64,000 bases of DNA from positions 30,236,358-30,300,357 of the forward strand of contig OY987244.1 in the NCBI GenBank assembly GCA_963920765.1, in the 5' to 3' direction. The stretch comes from Ulota crispa (lineage: Eukaryota; Streptophyta; Bryopsida; Orthotrichales; Orthotrichaceae). Both the position numbers and the translations under genes were made by a program. Of the stretch, positions 12,566 to 24,392 are shown one piece after another (within the stretch, counting starts at the first letter, position 1; every line of letters begins with the position of its first letter). The notes beneath the pieces were generated by a model that had not been told where the DNA came from, ran no database searches, and saw only the letters and a list, made by a program, of their open reading frames with translations.

Positions 12566-13456
12566 TTAAGAACTGTTTGTTGCAATAAATTTTGATGAAA
12601 ATTACTGTAACATCAATAAATATTTATGTAGTGTAAAATGCCAATAAATTAGTGTGGTGCAACCTAAACGCAACATTCAATGCAGTTATTATAACCCCCA
12701 CTTCTCTCTTTTCATTGCCACAAGCGCATGGAAGCTTGCTTTGAGAAGAGAAAAAGCTGAAAATTGACGTGTTTTGCAGGATTGATAATCTTTTTGTTCA
12801 ACGGCAAAGACCAGCAGTCTTTTCATTCAATTGTACGTCACCACACACAAAATAGCCATGACCAAGTCTGCAGCCCCTGTTGAGGACCAAATTCAATGTA
12901 GGACAAGACCACATTCAGTGTATCTGCAACGAACCGCTTTTTGTTTTGATATCGACTTTGGATAAAATATCACAAATTCAAATGTTTACAACATGTAAAA
13001 CTTTATCAGCAGGGGGGCGTTACAAACCACTCCAACATAATGTTCATTCAATCTAATCATTGCATAATTAAACCTCCTTACTCTATATATATACTAAGTA
13101 ACGTTAACCATATTCTACCTCCTTAGGCTTTTTGTCTCACATTTAGAGACTTGAGCTATTAGAGTCATTTGGACTTATGACTCATCCCCAGTTTAGAAAT
13201 GCTACTGGGACAAATCTATAAAACGTCAACACAATTAATCTAATGTACAACAGAATGGTAGCAATGGATACCTAATTTCAAGTTGTTCTACTCAATTAAG
13301 AACATCTATTCTTTTTGGTAAAAAAATGAGGACTATGGTTTATAGTCGAAGACGTACGCCTGATCAAAAGTGCCCCTCCTGGATTTAAAATTCACAACAC
13401 CCACATGCCAAATGTCAGACTTTATTTGGAAGAAGAATTTTCAATTTCGTTAACAA

Positions 13457-16400
13457 TTACTGTACCATGAAAATTAGAATGCCAGACACATACCCGTCTT
13501 TGCTAGTAAAAACAGGAATGGTGTTGTAAACCAAAAAGTCCTCCTCTTGCTTGATGGAAGTTGGTTTGTGAGATGACTTCCTTGTCTCTCTGCAAATTCA
13601 AAAGAGTTCACTACTCATCATGACAATTGCTTGTTGGTCAATTACAATGAAAATCCATTTTAAAAAACATGTTGACGAAAATACAGTATTGAAATAAGAG
13701 AAAACCAAGATAATGAAAATGGAGTAATGCGGATTAAGAAGAAGAAAAAACAGGGGGTGTTATAAGCAATGCACGTACGCAATGAAGTAGTTGGCAACAC
13801 TTTGGGTTAACTGAACGGCGTCAGCAGTGTGAGGAATCATGTCTAAGCCCCATTCAAATGCATTTTTCTGCCAACACAAACCAATATTCAACCATCCATA
13901 GCTGCAAGTAACTTTGGGGTAAAGTACTTGACAATTCTTTTTGAAGAAATATGAAACATGTAACATGAGTGTTGTTAAAATGATAAAACAAATATCTACC
14001 ACTTGCGTAATTTAAGGATATATTCAACTAAGAGCCTTGTATTAATTCGTACCACTTGCATAACTTGAGAATTTATTCAAGTAAAAAGCCTTCCTCGTGT
14101 TAATTCTTACCTCGGGATGCCATTGCACACCTAAAATGGGATAGTCACGCGCCTCCACAGTTGAAACATATAGCTATAACATCAGAATAAGATTACATAA
14201 GCACCATATTAGCCATATGATTTTCTAGGAGTAACTTAAAAATTTCTTTTTTAGGTCAATACTTTTGACTATGGCATAGTTTGAATGTGTGACAAGTGTG
14301 CTTTAGGGTAAGTACGTAGCATTCCAAGGCAACATTAGGTCCCAACCTTGGAGATTCCCACCAAATTTTATAAACAACACTTGGATAAGGACAACCTTTG
14401 AAAGAGAAACATTTAGATAGTGTCAAGGTCCCTTCTTCTTTGAAGCGTTTTAGGCCCATTTAAATGGAGTATTTGTTTACAATCGATGCTTGGATACAAT
14501 TACCTTTTCTTTTTCTTGCGCAAGGCATTGACATTATCCAAGCATCATTATAGTCCAAACAAATCCACTTAGCCAAGCCATCTACCTTAGGGTGATCTTC
14601 AAAGGGGTGCAATGATTTATCAAAGCCATTCTGCACAAATCCTCAATGCTATCAAGACAAATGCACAACTTGCTCATATGGACTCCTCTACAAGAAGAAT
14701 GTACACAATGATTACATGGTCTACCACCAATCATGAATCATGTGTTCATTGCACATTCTTCATAAAGGAGATTCAATATGAGCTTGCACTAGTGTATATA
14801 GAATATTTCAAAAAAGTTGCTTTAGAGAGTAAAAAGGATTTTAAGTTCTATATATTCTTCAAAGATGCATACATTGAACAAGACATACTCTGTCATCGCA
14901 CATTCAAGGTATATCCTACATTTCTTTTGTCAACAAATGATTGAAAAACTTTACCTTGTTGTTCAGATCTGGGGTGACTGTAAGAACTCGGAAAAAATCT
15001 TTCAATTCCGGTGTAGAATGCCATTTTTCTGGAGACACCCCCCAACGGTGGTTTTGCATTGCAAGTTTCTGAGTGTGAAGCTCGTCAATGATATTTGATG
15101 GGATCCTGAACATCAGTGATAAGAGGAAAAACAACAATCAGTTAACCAAAACGGACTAGATAACCTTTGAGAACCGGGAGACCTAAGACCAGTACAAGAC
15201 ATAATGCGAAATTGTAAATATAGCAAAAAAATCTCACATTTAACAGAGAGTTGTAAGTTATAACCAAAAAAAAAAATACAATTTTTTTAACACTACGGAA
15301 ATAAAAGTTTTGGAGCAATTGCAGAGATTCAACCTACCATTCAAACAAGCTATGGCTCTTGGCCTCTTCGTCAACAAAAAGCAGAGGACCAGGGGCGTTC
15401 TTGGCCTCAAATGGTTCCAGAATATAATGGTCCTGCACATGACCCCATACCAGCATCACATTCTTCACTTTTTACTCATCAAATCTTAACAGGAGCCAAC
15501 TTGAATTCTGAGGAATGCTAAATTATGAGCAGGGATCCATGAGCCGTGAGCCTAGATTTTTTTTCAAAATAAAAAACTTTACCTATAAATGTGTACATAG
15601 GGTCCTTATAAATGTGCATTATAAATGTACATTTCTTGAAAAACTTGCTTTTTTAAAGGTTTTCCATTGATTTTGAGCTCAAAATTGGTTCCTGCTCACT
15701 AAATCTTGGCTCACCGCTCATGAGTTCGCTGTTTTACACTCAAAAAAATAGAGTCATCCCTTGCATTCCTAACAAGATACACACATTTTTATAATAATAA
15801 ATGTTTGGGACTGAAATCAACCACAACTTTGTTACCAAAGAGAGTTCTCCCACAAATCATAGCAGAATTCTCTTCATGAAGCCATCTAAGAGTTTTCTTT
15901 AAAAAGGATACTAAAGAGCATATTAGGATGACAATCAGTCCACTTTTCAAGAGTGAGCGTCAAATGGAGTAAAGGATGGAATAAAAGGCATTCAGCAACA
16001 ATTACAAGTTTTTGAGAAAAAAAATTAGTGTAAACTTCGTAATTAGGGTTTTGTGAAGGATTTGTGTTGCATACCTTGGACACGAAGACACTCAGAAGCT
16101 CAAATCCAAGACAAACGCCATACACAGGAAAGTAGTCACCACGCTCGTTGGCTTCAACAGCCCACTGCCACCAAAAAAAAAAACCCCCAGTATACACTAT
16201 TAAACTCCGAATAAGCCACTCACTTTTCTTAAACAAAAATGCAAAGCTACTTGACCAAAGTTCAACTACTATTTTTGAAAAGCCTTTCAAAACAGGAGCA
16301 GGAGTGCCTACGGTGAAGAGCTTCAACGCAGTCAAGTAAAAAGGGTTATCCTCCGTCAAGCTGCTGCCACCTCCCGGATACAGAATCCCATTAATTGCAG

Positions 16401-17611
16401 CAAATTTCTGAACCAAAAAGAAAAGAAAACCTAAAAGGTCAGAAAAAACTCTTGCCTCCTGGTCAGATTGGTACCCTAAAAAAGAAAAGGGAAAAGTTCA
16501 TGGATGCCCCTGAAGTTTGCAATATTTTCACAGATACCCCACCCCTGATTTATTTCACAAATATCACAAATACCCTAAACCCCAAAAAAAATTAGGCGTT
16601 TGTTTTGTTGTTGTGCATGCCACTTCCCTTCTTCTTTTGTGCGCATGCATAACAAGAAAGAAAGTACTATGCCCACAAAGGAAGAAGGAAGTGACACGCA
16701 CAACAAAACAAACCCCTAAATTTTTTTGGTCCAAGGGTGTTTGTAATATTTTGTATCTGTGATAGTATTGCAAACTTCAAGGGTATCCATGAAATTCTCC
16801 CTTGTGCATGTCACTTCCTTCTCCCTTTGTGTGCACACTACAGTGTTTTTTCTAAGTGACAGAGACCCATGCGCTATCCTCTTTACATTGGTGGATTTCT
16901 GGAGAGAAGAAACCTCACTGGGTAAAATCGGTCAGATCTGGCGAAATTTCAGCAGGAAAAAAAACGCTGGCACACTAATTCTTTCCTGTTATGCGCACAC
17001 AAAGGATGAAGGGAAGTAGCATGCACAACAAAACAAAACCCTAATTATTATTTTTGGTCCAAGGGTATTTGTAATAATTCTGGAAAAAGCAGGGATATCT
17101 ACGAAAACATTGCAAACTCCATGAAATTTTTCCAAACAAAAAAACAGAAAAGAGATTTTTTTATTTAAATTTTTGAGACCCTGACCTGTCGAAGAATCTC
17201 CTCTGGTTCGTTGTAGATGAGCGGCACAACGCGAGCACCTCCCGCTTCCACGAATTTCACGTACGAGGCAGCGATGTAGGACGTGGTGTAGTTGGGCGGC
17301 AAAGGCTTTGAATCCACGGAGTTCCAGTCGCTCGTGAGCGCGTATTGCATTCCGTCCCCTGGCTGCGACAAAATCCCCACCAGAGGTCGGTGGTTCACAG
17401 CTCCTGATCCACCATAGCTGCCTCTACTGCTACCACTACTGCGACTATTGCGACTATTGTGACTACTGCTGCGACTAGTGCGTCGTTGTGAGGGCAACTT
17501 GATGTGTGCTCCGGCGACGCATTGTACCGCAAGCACCAGGCACAGCAAAACCCAAACCCGACCCATCTTCACACCCAAGCAGAGTTGAGCGCTAGCCTTT
17601 GTCTTTACCAC
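13457..17611 (-). CDS. GGH: Gamma-glutamyl hydrolase (folate gamma-glutamyl peptidase)
   Basis: Eight exons: 17611-17186, 16407-16312, 16164-16075, 15432-15338, 15105-14955, 14173-14111, 13867-13779, 13589-13457; all GT-AG with closing phases, 380 residues. The enzyme (class I glutamine amidotransferase fold, family C26) trims gamma-linked glutamates from folylpolyglutamates, in plants mainly in the vacuole. A hydrophobic signal (GRVWVLLCLVLAVQCVAGA) is present; M16 (17566) gives a more standard signal peptide than M1. An unusual Ser/Arg-rich linker (about residues 43-70) precedes the conserved RPLVGILSQPGD. Also present: YIAASYVKFVEAGGARVVP, INGILYPGGG, nucleophile GVCLGFE (C192), MQNHRWGVSP, and VQWHPEKNAFEWG with catalytic H305. 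Introns contain two family A copies and one family F element. Confidence 0.96.
15517..15737. mobile_element. Family F foldback element in GGH intron 3
   Basis: Left part has GATCCATGAGCCGTGAGCC, right part has GGCTCACCGCTCATGAG in inverted order. The same ends occur, reversed and interrupted by family A, at about 38953-39545, and a fragment at about 11600-11710. Confidence 0.6.
16484..16802. mobile_element. Family A foldback MITE in GGH intron 1
   Basis: GTTCATGGATGCCCCTGAAG at left and GGGTATCCATGAAATTCTCC at right. The interior is itself palindromic: GTTTGTTTTGTTGTTGTGCA and CACAAAGGAAGAAGG pairing with their inverted copies. Confidence 0.85.
16803..17135. mobile_element. Second family A copy abutting the first, with extra interior
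   Basis: It starts within the family (CTTGTGCATGTCACTTCC) and ends TGCAAACTCCATGAAATTTTTCC. About 120 bp at 16855-16975 is not found in other copies. The left terminus is missing, so the two copies look fused or recombined. Confidence 0.7.
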
Positions 17612-17756
17612 TCCGGCTCTGGCCCTTTTTCCTTCAATCAGCTCTGGCAGTCAGTGTTGCTCGTTGAGAGCCATGATTCTGCACACGAGCATCTCGTGAT
17701 GAGGAAGAGAGCTACAAAGATTCACTCTCAAGACTCAAGAGCTTTTGGTTGCCTTC

Positions 17757-17765
17757 GTTATATAT
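17757..17765 (-). promoter_or_regulatory. TATA box of GGH
   Basis: TATATAA on the minus strand, about 147 bp upstream of the first ATG, followed by a plausible leader. Confidence 0.55.
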
Positions 17766-17999
17766 TGTCCCTCACACGCGAGACTCTCGCTTCCAAAGAT
17801 TCTGCACTCTTAAACGCACTGTGACAACGTGCTACAGCTATTGTAGCAGCAGCACTTGGCACTTGGGAGTTCGGAGGTGAAGTTTGGCAGGCAGCTGTGA
17901 AGAGTCTCTCTCTCTCAGTTGCATCGACGTGTGAATGGAGGCTCCGGGGAGTAACTTAACGAACTTGGGACTTGGGACTGGGGGCAATCGAGGTCCGGG

Positions 18000-18630
18000 A
18001 AGAACCGACCGCTAGTTAGCGGATTGAAATGAGAAAAAACAGTTTGCAATTTACAAACTTCGGGTCTTTAAAAAAATAGTATGAAATAGAGAAAATAACC
18101 GAAAGAGCTCCTTGATAAACCGGTTCAAACCGAAAAATCTCAAATATTTCCCGGACCCTGGTGCTGACAACACATGAAAGGTGTTGAGCATCGTCGACAC
18201 GCTCATCCGGAAGGGTTGTCAGGAGCACGTCGATCCTCGAATGACGACAGAGATTCCCAGATCGACGGTGGCGAGGCCAGTCCATGGGCGCAAAGCGAGG
18301 GCGTGTGGGAGGCACTTTTTCCCTATGGATGGATTGCTTGTGGCAATGTTTGTGAGAGATTACGTTACCGTCAGCCCCACACGCCTAAAAAGGCATTTGT
18401 GGTTGCCGTCGCTGTCACGGCCCTTGATGATGCCAGGGCCACACACACAGGCCAAAACAGCCGGTTTGGAACGGATGAACTTCATCCTCTCTTTTTTTCT
18501 TCTGGAGTTTTGTAGCTAGATTCGAAGTTGCCTTACAACATCACCACCCATCCTACAAAATGCAAGCCGATTTGCAAGCCTGTCAATCTAGTTTGCACGC
18601 CATGGAAGAACGGTCGTCTCTCCCACAACC
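18000..18630. other. Intergenic, relatively GC-rich, no recognised gene
   Basis: Open frames on both strands at 18016-18519 look like composition effects and match no family. A short piece near 18432-18465 (GGGCCACACA...AAAACA) recurs at about 36371-36400, so a degraded repeat is likely. Confidence 0.4.
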
Positions 18631-18635
18631 TTTAA

Positions 18636-18996
18636 CCCTTAAATGTTTGCTGCGTGGTCGTGGCTTGCCCACACTATAGCTTCAACAATGTTTTGGTTGA
18701 TGAGCACCAAGAGTATTGCTTCTAAAAGTTACAAAAGTCAATAGTGCATGCTGACCTAATGAAGATTGCAATAAGGGCAGCTTGGGACCTAATACCATGA
18801 TTTTGAATTTTTTCACAATTTGGGTTACCTAAAAATATGAGAATATTTGATAAGATTGTTATTTGCCTTCTATGATGGATCATGTGTTTACGGTCACTTT
18901 AGAAAAAACAAACAAATGAAAAACGAGTTTTTTCTATTGTACAAAATGTTTTTTCAGGGCCATAGGACGAAAAACATCCTCATGGACGTTTAGGGG
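18636..18996. mobile_element. Element D, uninterrupted copy, 361 bp
   Basis: TTAA at 18632-18635 and 18997-19000; ends CCCTTAAATGTTTG and CGTTTAGGGG. Inverted relative to the 9661 copy, with shared interior GGGACCTAATACCATGATTT and TTTTTCAGGGCCATAGGACG. Confidence 0.82.
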
Positions 18997-19267
18997 TTAA
19001 GAGTATCACCACTTGTCCTCTAAAATAGATGGCTTGTTGCCACCTGCTTGCAGAATTGCCCCACCAATCTTGCATAATGGATGAATTTGTTAAGAGGCCA
19101 AGCCAAAAGCCTTTGGTGGCTTGCAAAATTGGGCTCTTTTGCAAGCCAAAGGTCGACTTGCAAACTGGCTTGCAAATTACATGAGATAAGCATTTTTTGC
19201 ACTTTTCTAGCAAACATGGACTTTATCCGTGAATGTGGGCGTAGTCAAATGGGTGGAGATGGTCACT

Positions 19268-19705
19268 TTAAGGTAGACATACCCATTCCCGAGCGGCACT
19301 TAATTCCGCACCCTACTTTTGAGGTGTTCACCGTCCACTCTCAAACCCATAGTGGAGTAAGGTGAGTACACCCAATGCCGACTCCTGCACCTAATGCCGT
19401 CACATGTACAGCGCAAAAACGTTTAAAATTTGAAATCTAGACCTGTCATAGATATCTTAGATAAGATAACTATGACCAACCTAGATTTCAAATTTTAAAT
19501 GTTTTTGCATTGTATATATGACGGCATTAGGTGCAAGAGTTGGCATTGGTGTACTCACCTTACTTAACGCTGCTTGCACAAGCAGGTCTTGCCCATGTCA
19601 GTTGCTAGTTTGGGAGGGTTGGGATTGGGACTGTCAAGTGCCATCAAAAGAGCACGTCCAAGAAATTTCAAGGTTAATCTATAGGGACCCTATGAGTTGC
19701 ATTTC
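19268..19705. repeat. Dispersed repeat G, copy 2, carrying a foldback insertion
   Basis: Matches 7027-7262 (AAGGTAGACATACC; CACCCTACTTTTGAGGTGTTC; GACCCTATGAG at the end) with a 201-bp element inserted at a TA. Confidence 0.75.
19360..19560. mobile_element. TA-flanked foldback MITE, 201 bp
   Basis: Flanked by TA (19358-19359, 19561-19562). Terminal repeat AGGTGAGTACACCCAATGCC is inverted at the right, and the arms continue through CACCTAATGCCGTCA and ATTTGAAATCTAG. Repeat G at 7027 lacks this block. TA duplication fits a mariner/Stowaway-type element. Confidence 0.85.
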
Positions 19706-19712
19706 CCTTTAA

Positions 19713-20395
19713 CCCCTAAAGGACCAAATGTCCTCTCGGGGGACAAATGGGATTTCAAGCATGTACTTACAACTAAAAAACTCTGTATGATTTTTTGAAA
19801 TTTTTATGGAAGATGGGGAATTCAAAGATCTATGTGGGCATCTAATTTTTACTTCATTTTGACATTTATTGAACAAGTTAAAAATGATTTTTTGGAAAAA
19901 AATCCAAATCAGGCAACCCAAAAAATTCTTCAAAAATTGCATTTAAAACAAAAAAAAAATGAAATAAGTTCTTTAGACTTATATATAGGTGGGGAGCTTT
20001 GAATTATTCAATTTTCATTGATGAGATGAAAGTTATGAGAAGTTTTTGTTTGTGGGTAGGTGTGATTTTGAGAGAAACCATTCCTACCCGCAAACAAAAA
20101 CTTCTCATAATTTTCATCTTATTAATGAAAATTGAATGATTCAAAGCTCCCCACCTATATGTAAGTCTAAAGAACCTATTTCATATTTTTATTTGTTTTA
20201 AATGCAATTTTTAAAGAATTTTTTGGGTTGCTTAATTTGGACCTTTTTCTGAGAATTCATTTTTTAACTCCTCCAATAAATGTCAGAATGAAGTAAAAAT
20301 TAGATGCCCACATAGATCATTGAATTCCCCATCTTCCATAAAAACTTCAAAAAATCATACAAAGTAATTTAATTGTAAGTACATGGCAAAATCAA
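19713..20395. mobile_element. Element C arranged head-to-head as a large palindrome
   Basis: Left end TTAA|CCCCTAAAGGACC at 19709. The sequence from about 19735 to 20045 is repeated inverted at about 20085-20395 (CACCTATA...GTAAGTCTAAAGAAC pairs with its reverse). The right copy lacks the terminal CCCCTAAAG end. Non-coding. Confidence 0.75.
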
Positions 20396-20899
20396 ATTTT
20401 CTTAAAAAGTAAATAGGGGCTAGAAAATTTACTTGATTGTGCATGATCTCCAAAGAATACATTGAGTGACCCCATGGTTTTATCACTCTTTAGATATACC
20501 AATTTTATGAATAGTTTTTTATTTTTACTTTTTCAAAATAGTTTCTTTACATAAATAAAATTCATAAATTAATAAAAAACTTGATATTACGTTTTTCTTA
20601 TTAATTACTTAAATACCTTCTGAAAAAAATGAGAGGAAAATAGAGCTTTATTAGAAAAGAATTTCAAAAAACACCTGAAAACTTATCACATTTTAGCAAA
20701 ACTTGATAGTCACTTTCCAAAATTATAATTAGCCAACTTCTAATTACTTTTAGAAACGGTTGAGCCAGGTTACAAGTGCTTTTTTTAAGAAAAAGAACAA
20801 AACAAATAAAAAAACCATTCTCAGAATGTAAATTGTTTTATGGGAAATCACAGGTTTCTAGTTTATCAGTAGTAACATAGTTACTAATTTATTTTACTA

Positions 20900-21760
20900 C
20901 TCCCTCTGTCCCATTATAAAGCTCCAAAAAACTTCTCCATGAGGGATTAATTGTACTTTTAGTCATTATGCTATTGACAAATGCTTTCTAGAATCAATAT
21001 ACCACCTACCAAATATTTGCAAAATTTCAAGTTTTTATATCGCCATTTAGACACCCAAATTTCATGCAAAAAATATCATATTTGTGCATAGTTTGTGAAG
21101 GCTACCAGCTCCTCATTATTTTAGTCTTTGTACTCATGACACATGCATTCTAGAATCAATGAATATACCATTTACCAAATGTGTGCAATGCCATATTAAG
21201 TAATTTGGGTCACAACGGTCATTTTGGGACTTTTGAAAATTTGGGGAAATTGGGGTGATCACCCCAACCCGAGCTCCAGCAGTACATGTGTCCTCACCTG
21301 AGAGGAGGAATTTGTGAGGGAAAAAATCTTAGTGGCTTAGACTAAACCTAATACTTTTGAATTTGGTTTGAGGTGACTATTTTGGATTGAGGTGGAGTTT
21401 TAGTCTTTGTGCTAGTAAGACAGGCATTCTAGAATCAATATACCATCTACCAAATGTGTGAAAAATCTCTAGCTTGGATGTTGCCATTTGGGCACCCAAA
21501 TTCCATACAAAATGTATCATATTTGTGCATGATGCTAGCTCCTCATTATTGATGATTTAAACATTAGTAGCAATAGCGGTACCTAATATGGGCAAGGCCA
21601 AGCATGCTAAGAGAAGAATGCTCATTAATTTCTTAACTTGCCCCCATGAGATCATTGAACATGGCAAACCCTTTCTCTAATATTTAAAATCAGCAAAAGG
21701 GAGCTTTATAGTGGTACAAGAAATGTGTCTGATTTGGAGCTTTTAGGGGGACAGAGGAAG
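20900..21760. mobile_element. Stowaway-like element, 861 bp, with nested B fragment
   Basis: TA at 20898-20899 and 21761-21762; ends CTCCCTCTGTCCC and GGGGACAGAGGAAG. The interior holds direct repeats of about 170 bp that share ATTCTAGAATCAAT. A family B fragment interrupts one of them. Confidence 0.85.
21187..21392. mobile_element. Family B fragment inside the Stowaway-like element
   Basis: Left end GCCATATTAAGTAATTTGGG, then CCTCACCTGAGAGGAGGAAT. The right terminal repeat is absent. Confidence 0.7.
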
Positions 21761-21762
21761 TA

Positions 21763-22880
21763 ATATATATGGATATACAGTTGTGCCTAGAAGGTAACGA
21801 AAATTCATCTATTATTATGTGCACTCACCTGCACAAACATTTATAGTCGTCAATCTTTCAATCAAAGGCTTGACTACGTGGGTTTGGATTTAGTCAATTC
21901 AATTCCTGTTTGGAGATAAAACTCTAAACAAATTAACAACAACACAGGATGGACTTGGTTCCTTATGCTTAAAACGCTGTTCGCATGGCAACAACAAAGA
22001 CAGAAGTCCTAGATCGGTGACGAATACTTGACAATTGTTGAGCGTCCTAATACAGGAAATTGACAACAATCTTAGCAAATGCTGAGACTTGACAGATAAT
22101 GCGGGTACAACAAGAAATGTATGGACAATGGACAATGAACTCACTTGGCAGTGTTGCAACAATTGAAGAATGCAACAGCAAGATTGGCGATCTCTCTTCC
22201 TGGAATGCACGTTAGAAATCCTCAATCTCTCGCAAGTAAACGCCAACCTCCAATAGGAACTGTAGCCAAAACTCAAGGCCCCATTGTTAGGTAGTTCCTA
22301 TCAACCAAGAACAATACAAAACACTGCACGCCAAAATTGTAAATGAAATTTTCCTCCAGATTTAGTAATTACGTATCAGCAGATAGTTCTCAAATCTTTT
22401 TGTATTTCCCGCTTTGCATTTGGAGCAAATATTGCGCAAGCACCGCTCTTATTGTCACCTCCACATAGGCTCGGCAATAAAACTATGTGTTAGTATTAGT
22501 ACTTAACCAGATAAAATCACCCAACACCGCTCCTTTCTCTCCTATAAGACTCAGTGCAAACATGCCTTAACTCAAACCTTAAGGAGCACCCTGCAAGTGT
22601 CAGTGTACAAGATGAACTGACTGTTAGTGTGTTGGCAGCCGGTAGAAATTGAAAAAAAACAAGTTGAAACTTGAAACTACTTGATAAAGAATTGGCCATT
22701 TCCTTCAAATTACCTAATTGTAGTATATTACAATTGAAGTATAGAAATTCTACAAGAAATAACCAATGCATGCTAGTGAAAATCTAGTTGAAATTGGGAA
22801 ATACCATATTCAGCTAGTGAAGCTAAAATTTCTTCCCAAACATTGACCAATGCACCACAGCAATAACCAAGTCTCGTATT
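21763..22880. other. Intergenic, no supported gene
   Basis: The open frames at 21899-22276 and 22517-22771 (minus) show no domain. Slightly less AT-rich than its surroundings, so an unrecognised exon cannot be excluded. Confidence 0.4.
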
Positions 22881-22884
22881 TTAA

Positions 22885-23013
22885 TCCATGGATGATAATA
22901 AAACACTATTTAGGATGAAAAAATGCCACTTCTCATCTCATTCTTTTTTCAAAAAAGTGATCATGGAAACATGGTTTATCATGGAAGGCAAAAAGATAAC
23001 CTCATTGAATGCA

Positions 23014-23057
<44 letters not shown>

Positions 23058-23239
23058 TAGTCCAAATTGTGAGAAGATTCACAAATATGGTGTTAGATTC
23101 TATGCTACCATTTTGACAATTTTCATGAAGGCAGCATGCAATGTTCACTTATGCAACTTTTGAAGCAATATTAAAATATGTGGGCAATTGCCAGACCATT
23201 GAAGTGGGCAGTTTTAGTGACCAACTTGGTGTTTAAGGG
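22885..23239. mobile_element. Element D, third copy, with (AT)n expansion
   Basis: TTAA at 22881-22884 and 23240-23243, 355 bp. Interior AAGTGATCATGGAAACATGG and GGTGTTAGATTCTATGCTACC match D, and the right end is GTTTAAGGG. The left end has lost CCCCTAAACG. An (AT)n run at about 23018-23055 replaces the ATATTT tract of other copies. Confidence 0.65.
23018..23055. repeat. (AT)n microsatellite
   Basis: Perfect alternating AT run of nearly 40 bases inside a D element. Confidence 0.95.
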
Positions 23240-24392
23240 TTAAAACTATACAAGATGTTTGTGCAAAAACTTAGGGCATCACTACTCTAGCACTCTAAAG
23301 GCTCACTAATATGTTACTATCTTTGCTTGGTGTAAGATTAGAGCTTGTGATTATTATCACTGGAAGTGCATATATTTTTTTGAATAAACACATTAACATA
23401 CGGATTTGAAAATTGGACATTAAAAATAGAGCTAATTGGAAGCAAGCTAAAAGTCAAAAATTATAATGTATCACAATAAATCATGCTTATAAAAAAAATC
23501 ATAATTGTAGCACACCAAATTAAATTTTAAAGTTTGCTTGATTACAAAATACAAGTGAAGACAATAGTGTATAGTATGAAGGACCAATCAAGGGTGAATT
23601 AAAAATATATATACATATCTATAAAGATTGTAGTTTTGGTTATATCACAAAATTTGGAATTGCAAAACAAACAATGTGGGATTTTGAAATACTTTACCGT
23701 AAAATGTTAGAAAGTGACTCAATGGGATTTGTCAAAGGTGGGGTAGTCATTGTTGTGGCAATGACATGTATCATATGCATAAGCATTTTAATTTCAACTT
23801 GTGAAACAATTTCAGCATGTATAGGAATAGTTTAGTCAATTTCTTTAAAAAGCTTTTAGGTGTTGGACCATTCAAAGAAATCAAAATATTGTAGTGATGA
23901 GTTTAGTAGCAATTCAACAATTTAACCTAATTTCTTTTTACTATCCTCAAGATCATGTACATATTTACACAAAAGTTACAAACCATAGTCAACAGCCATA
24001 AATCCTAATAAAGAGCTTTTACATTTATTAAGACCATATGAAAACATTAAAAAATAAAAAAGCTTGCTTTTCAGTTTTCTTTTAAATTTCTTTTCCATTA
24101 AAACAATTTATACAAATAGTTACTTTCTACTAAGGAAATTCATGACTTCTATCAACATTAATGTTTTACTTTTACTTTTGCTTTGTACTGAGGATGTTTC
24201 AAAAGTAAAAATTAACCTCTATATATAAACATCTATGCAAACATATCCATCTCGAATGTTTTAAGAAATTCTTGGAAACTGATTTTTTGAAGGTTTTTGA
24301 TTTTTATAACTTTGAATTAATAGTTTCTTTGTTTTGTAAAACACATATTTCAAAATATATTAACTTTTGTGCAGGTATGTTATAAGTCTTCA

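Noticed and set aside
14612-14944. 110-codon plus frame in GGH intron 5
   Set aside because: Intronic, opposite strand, no motif.
18174-18519. Overlapping plus frames of 112-113 codons
   Set aside because: Two frames open at once suggests composition, and part of the sequence recurs near 36371 as a repeat fragment.
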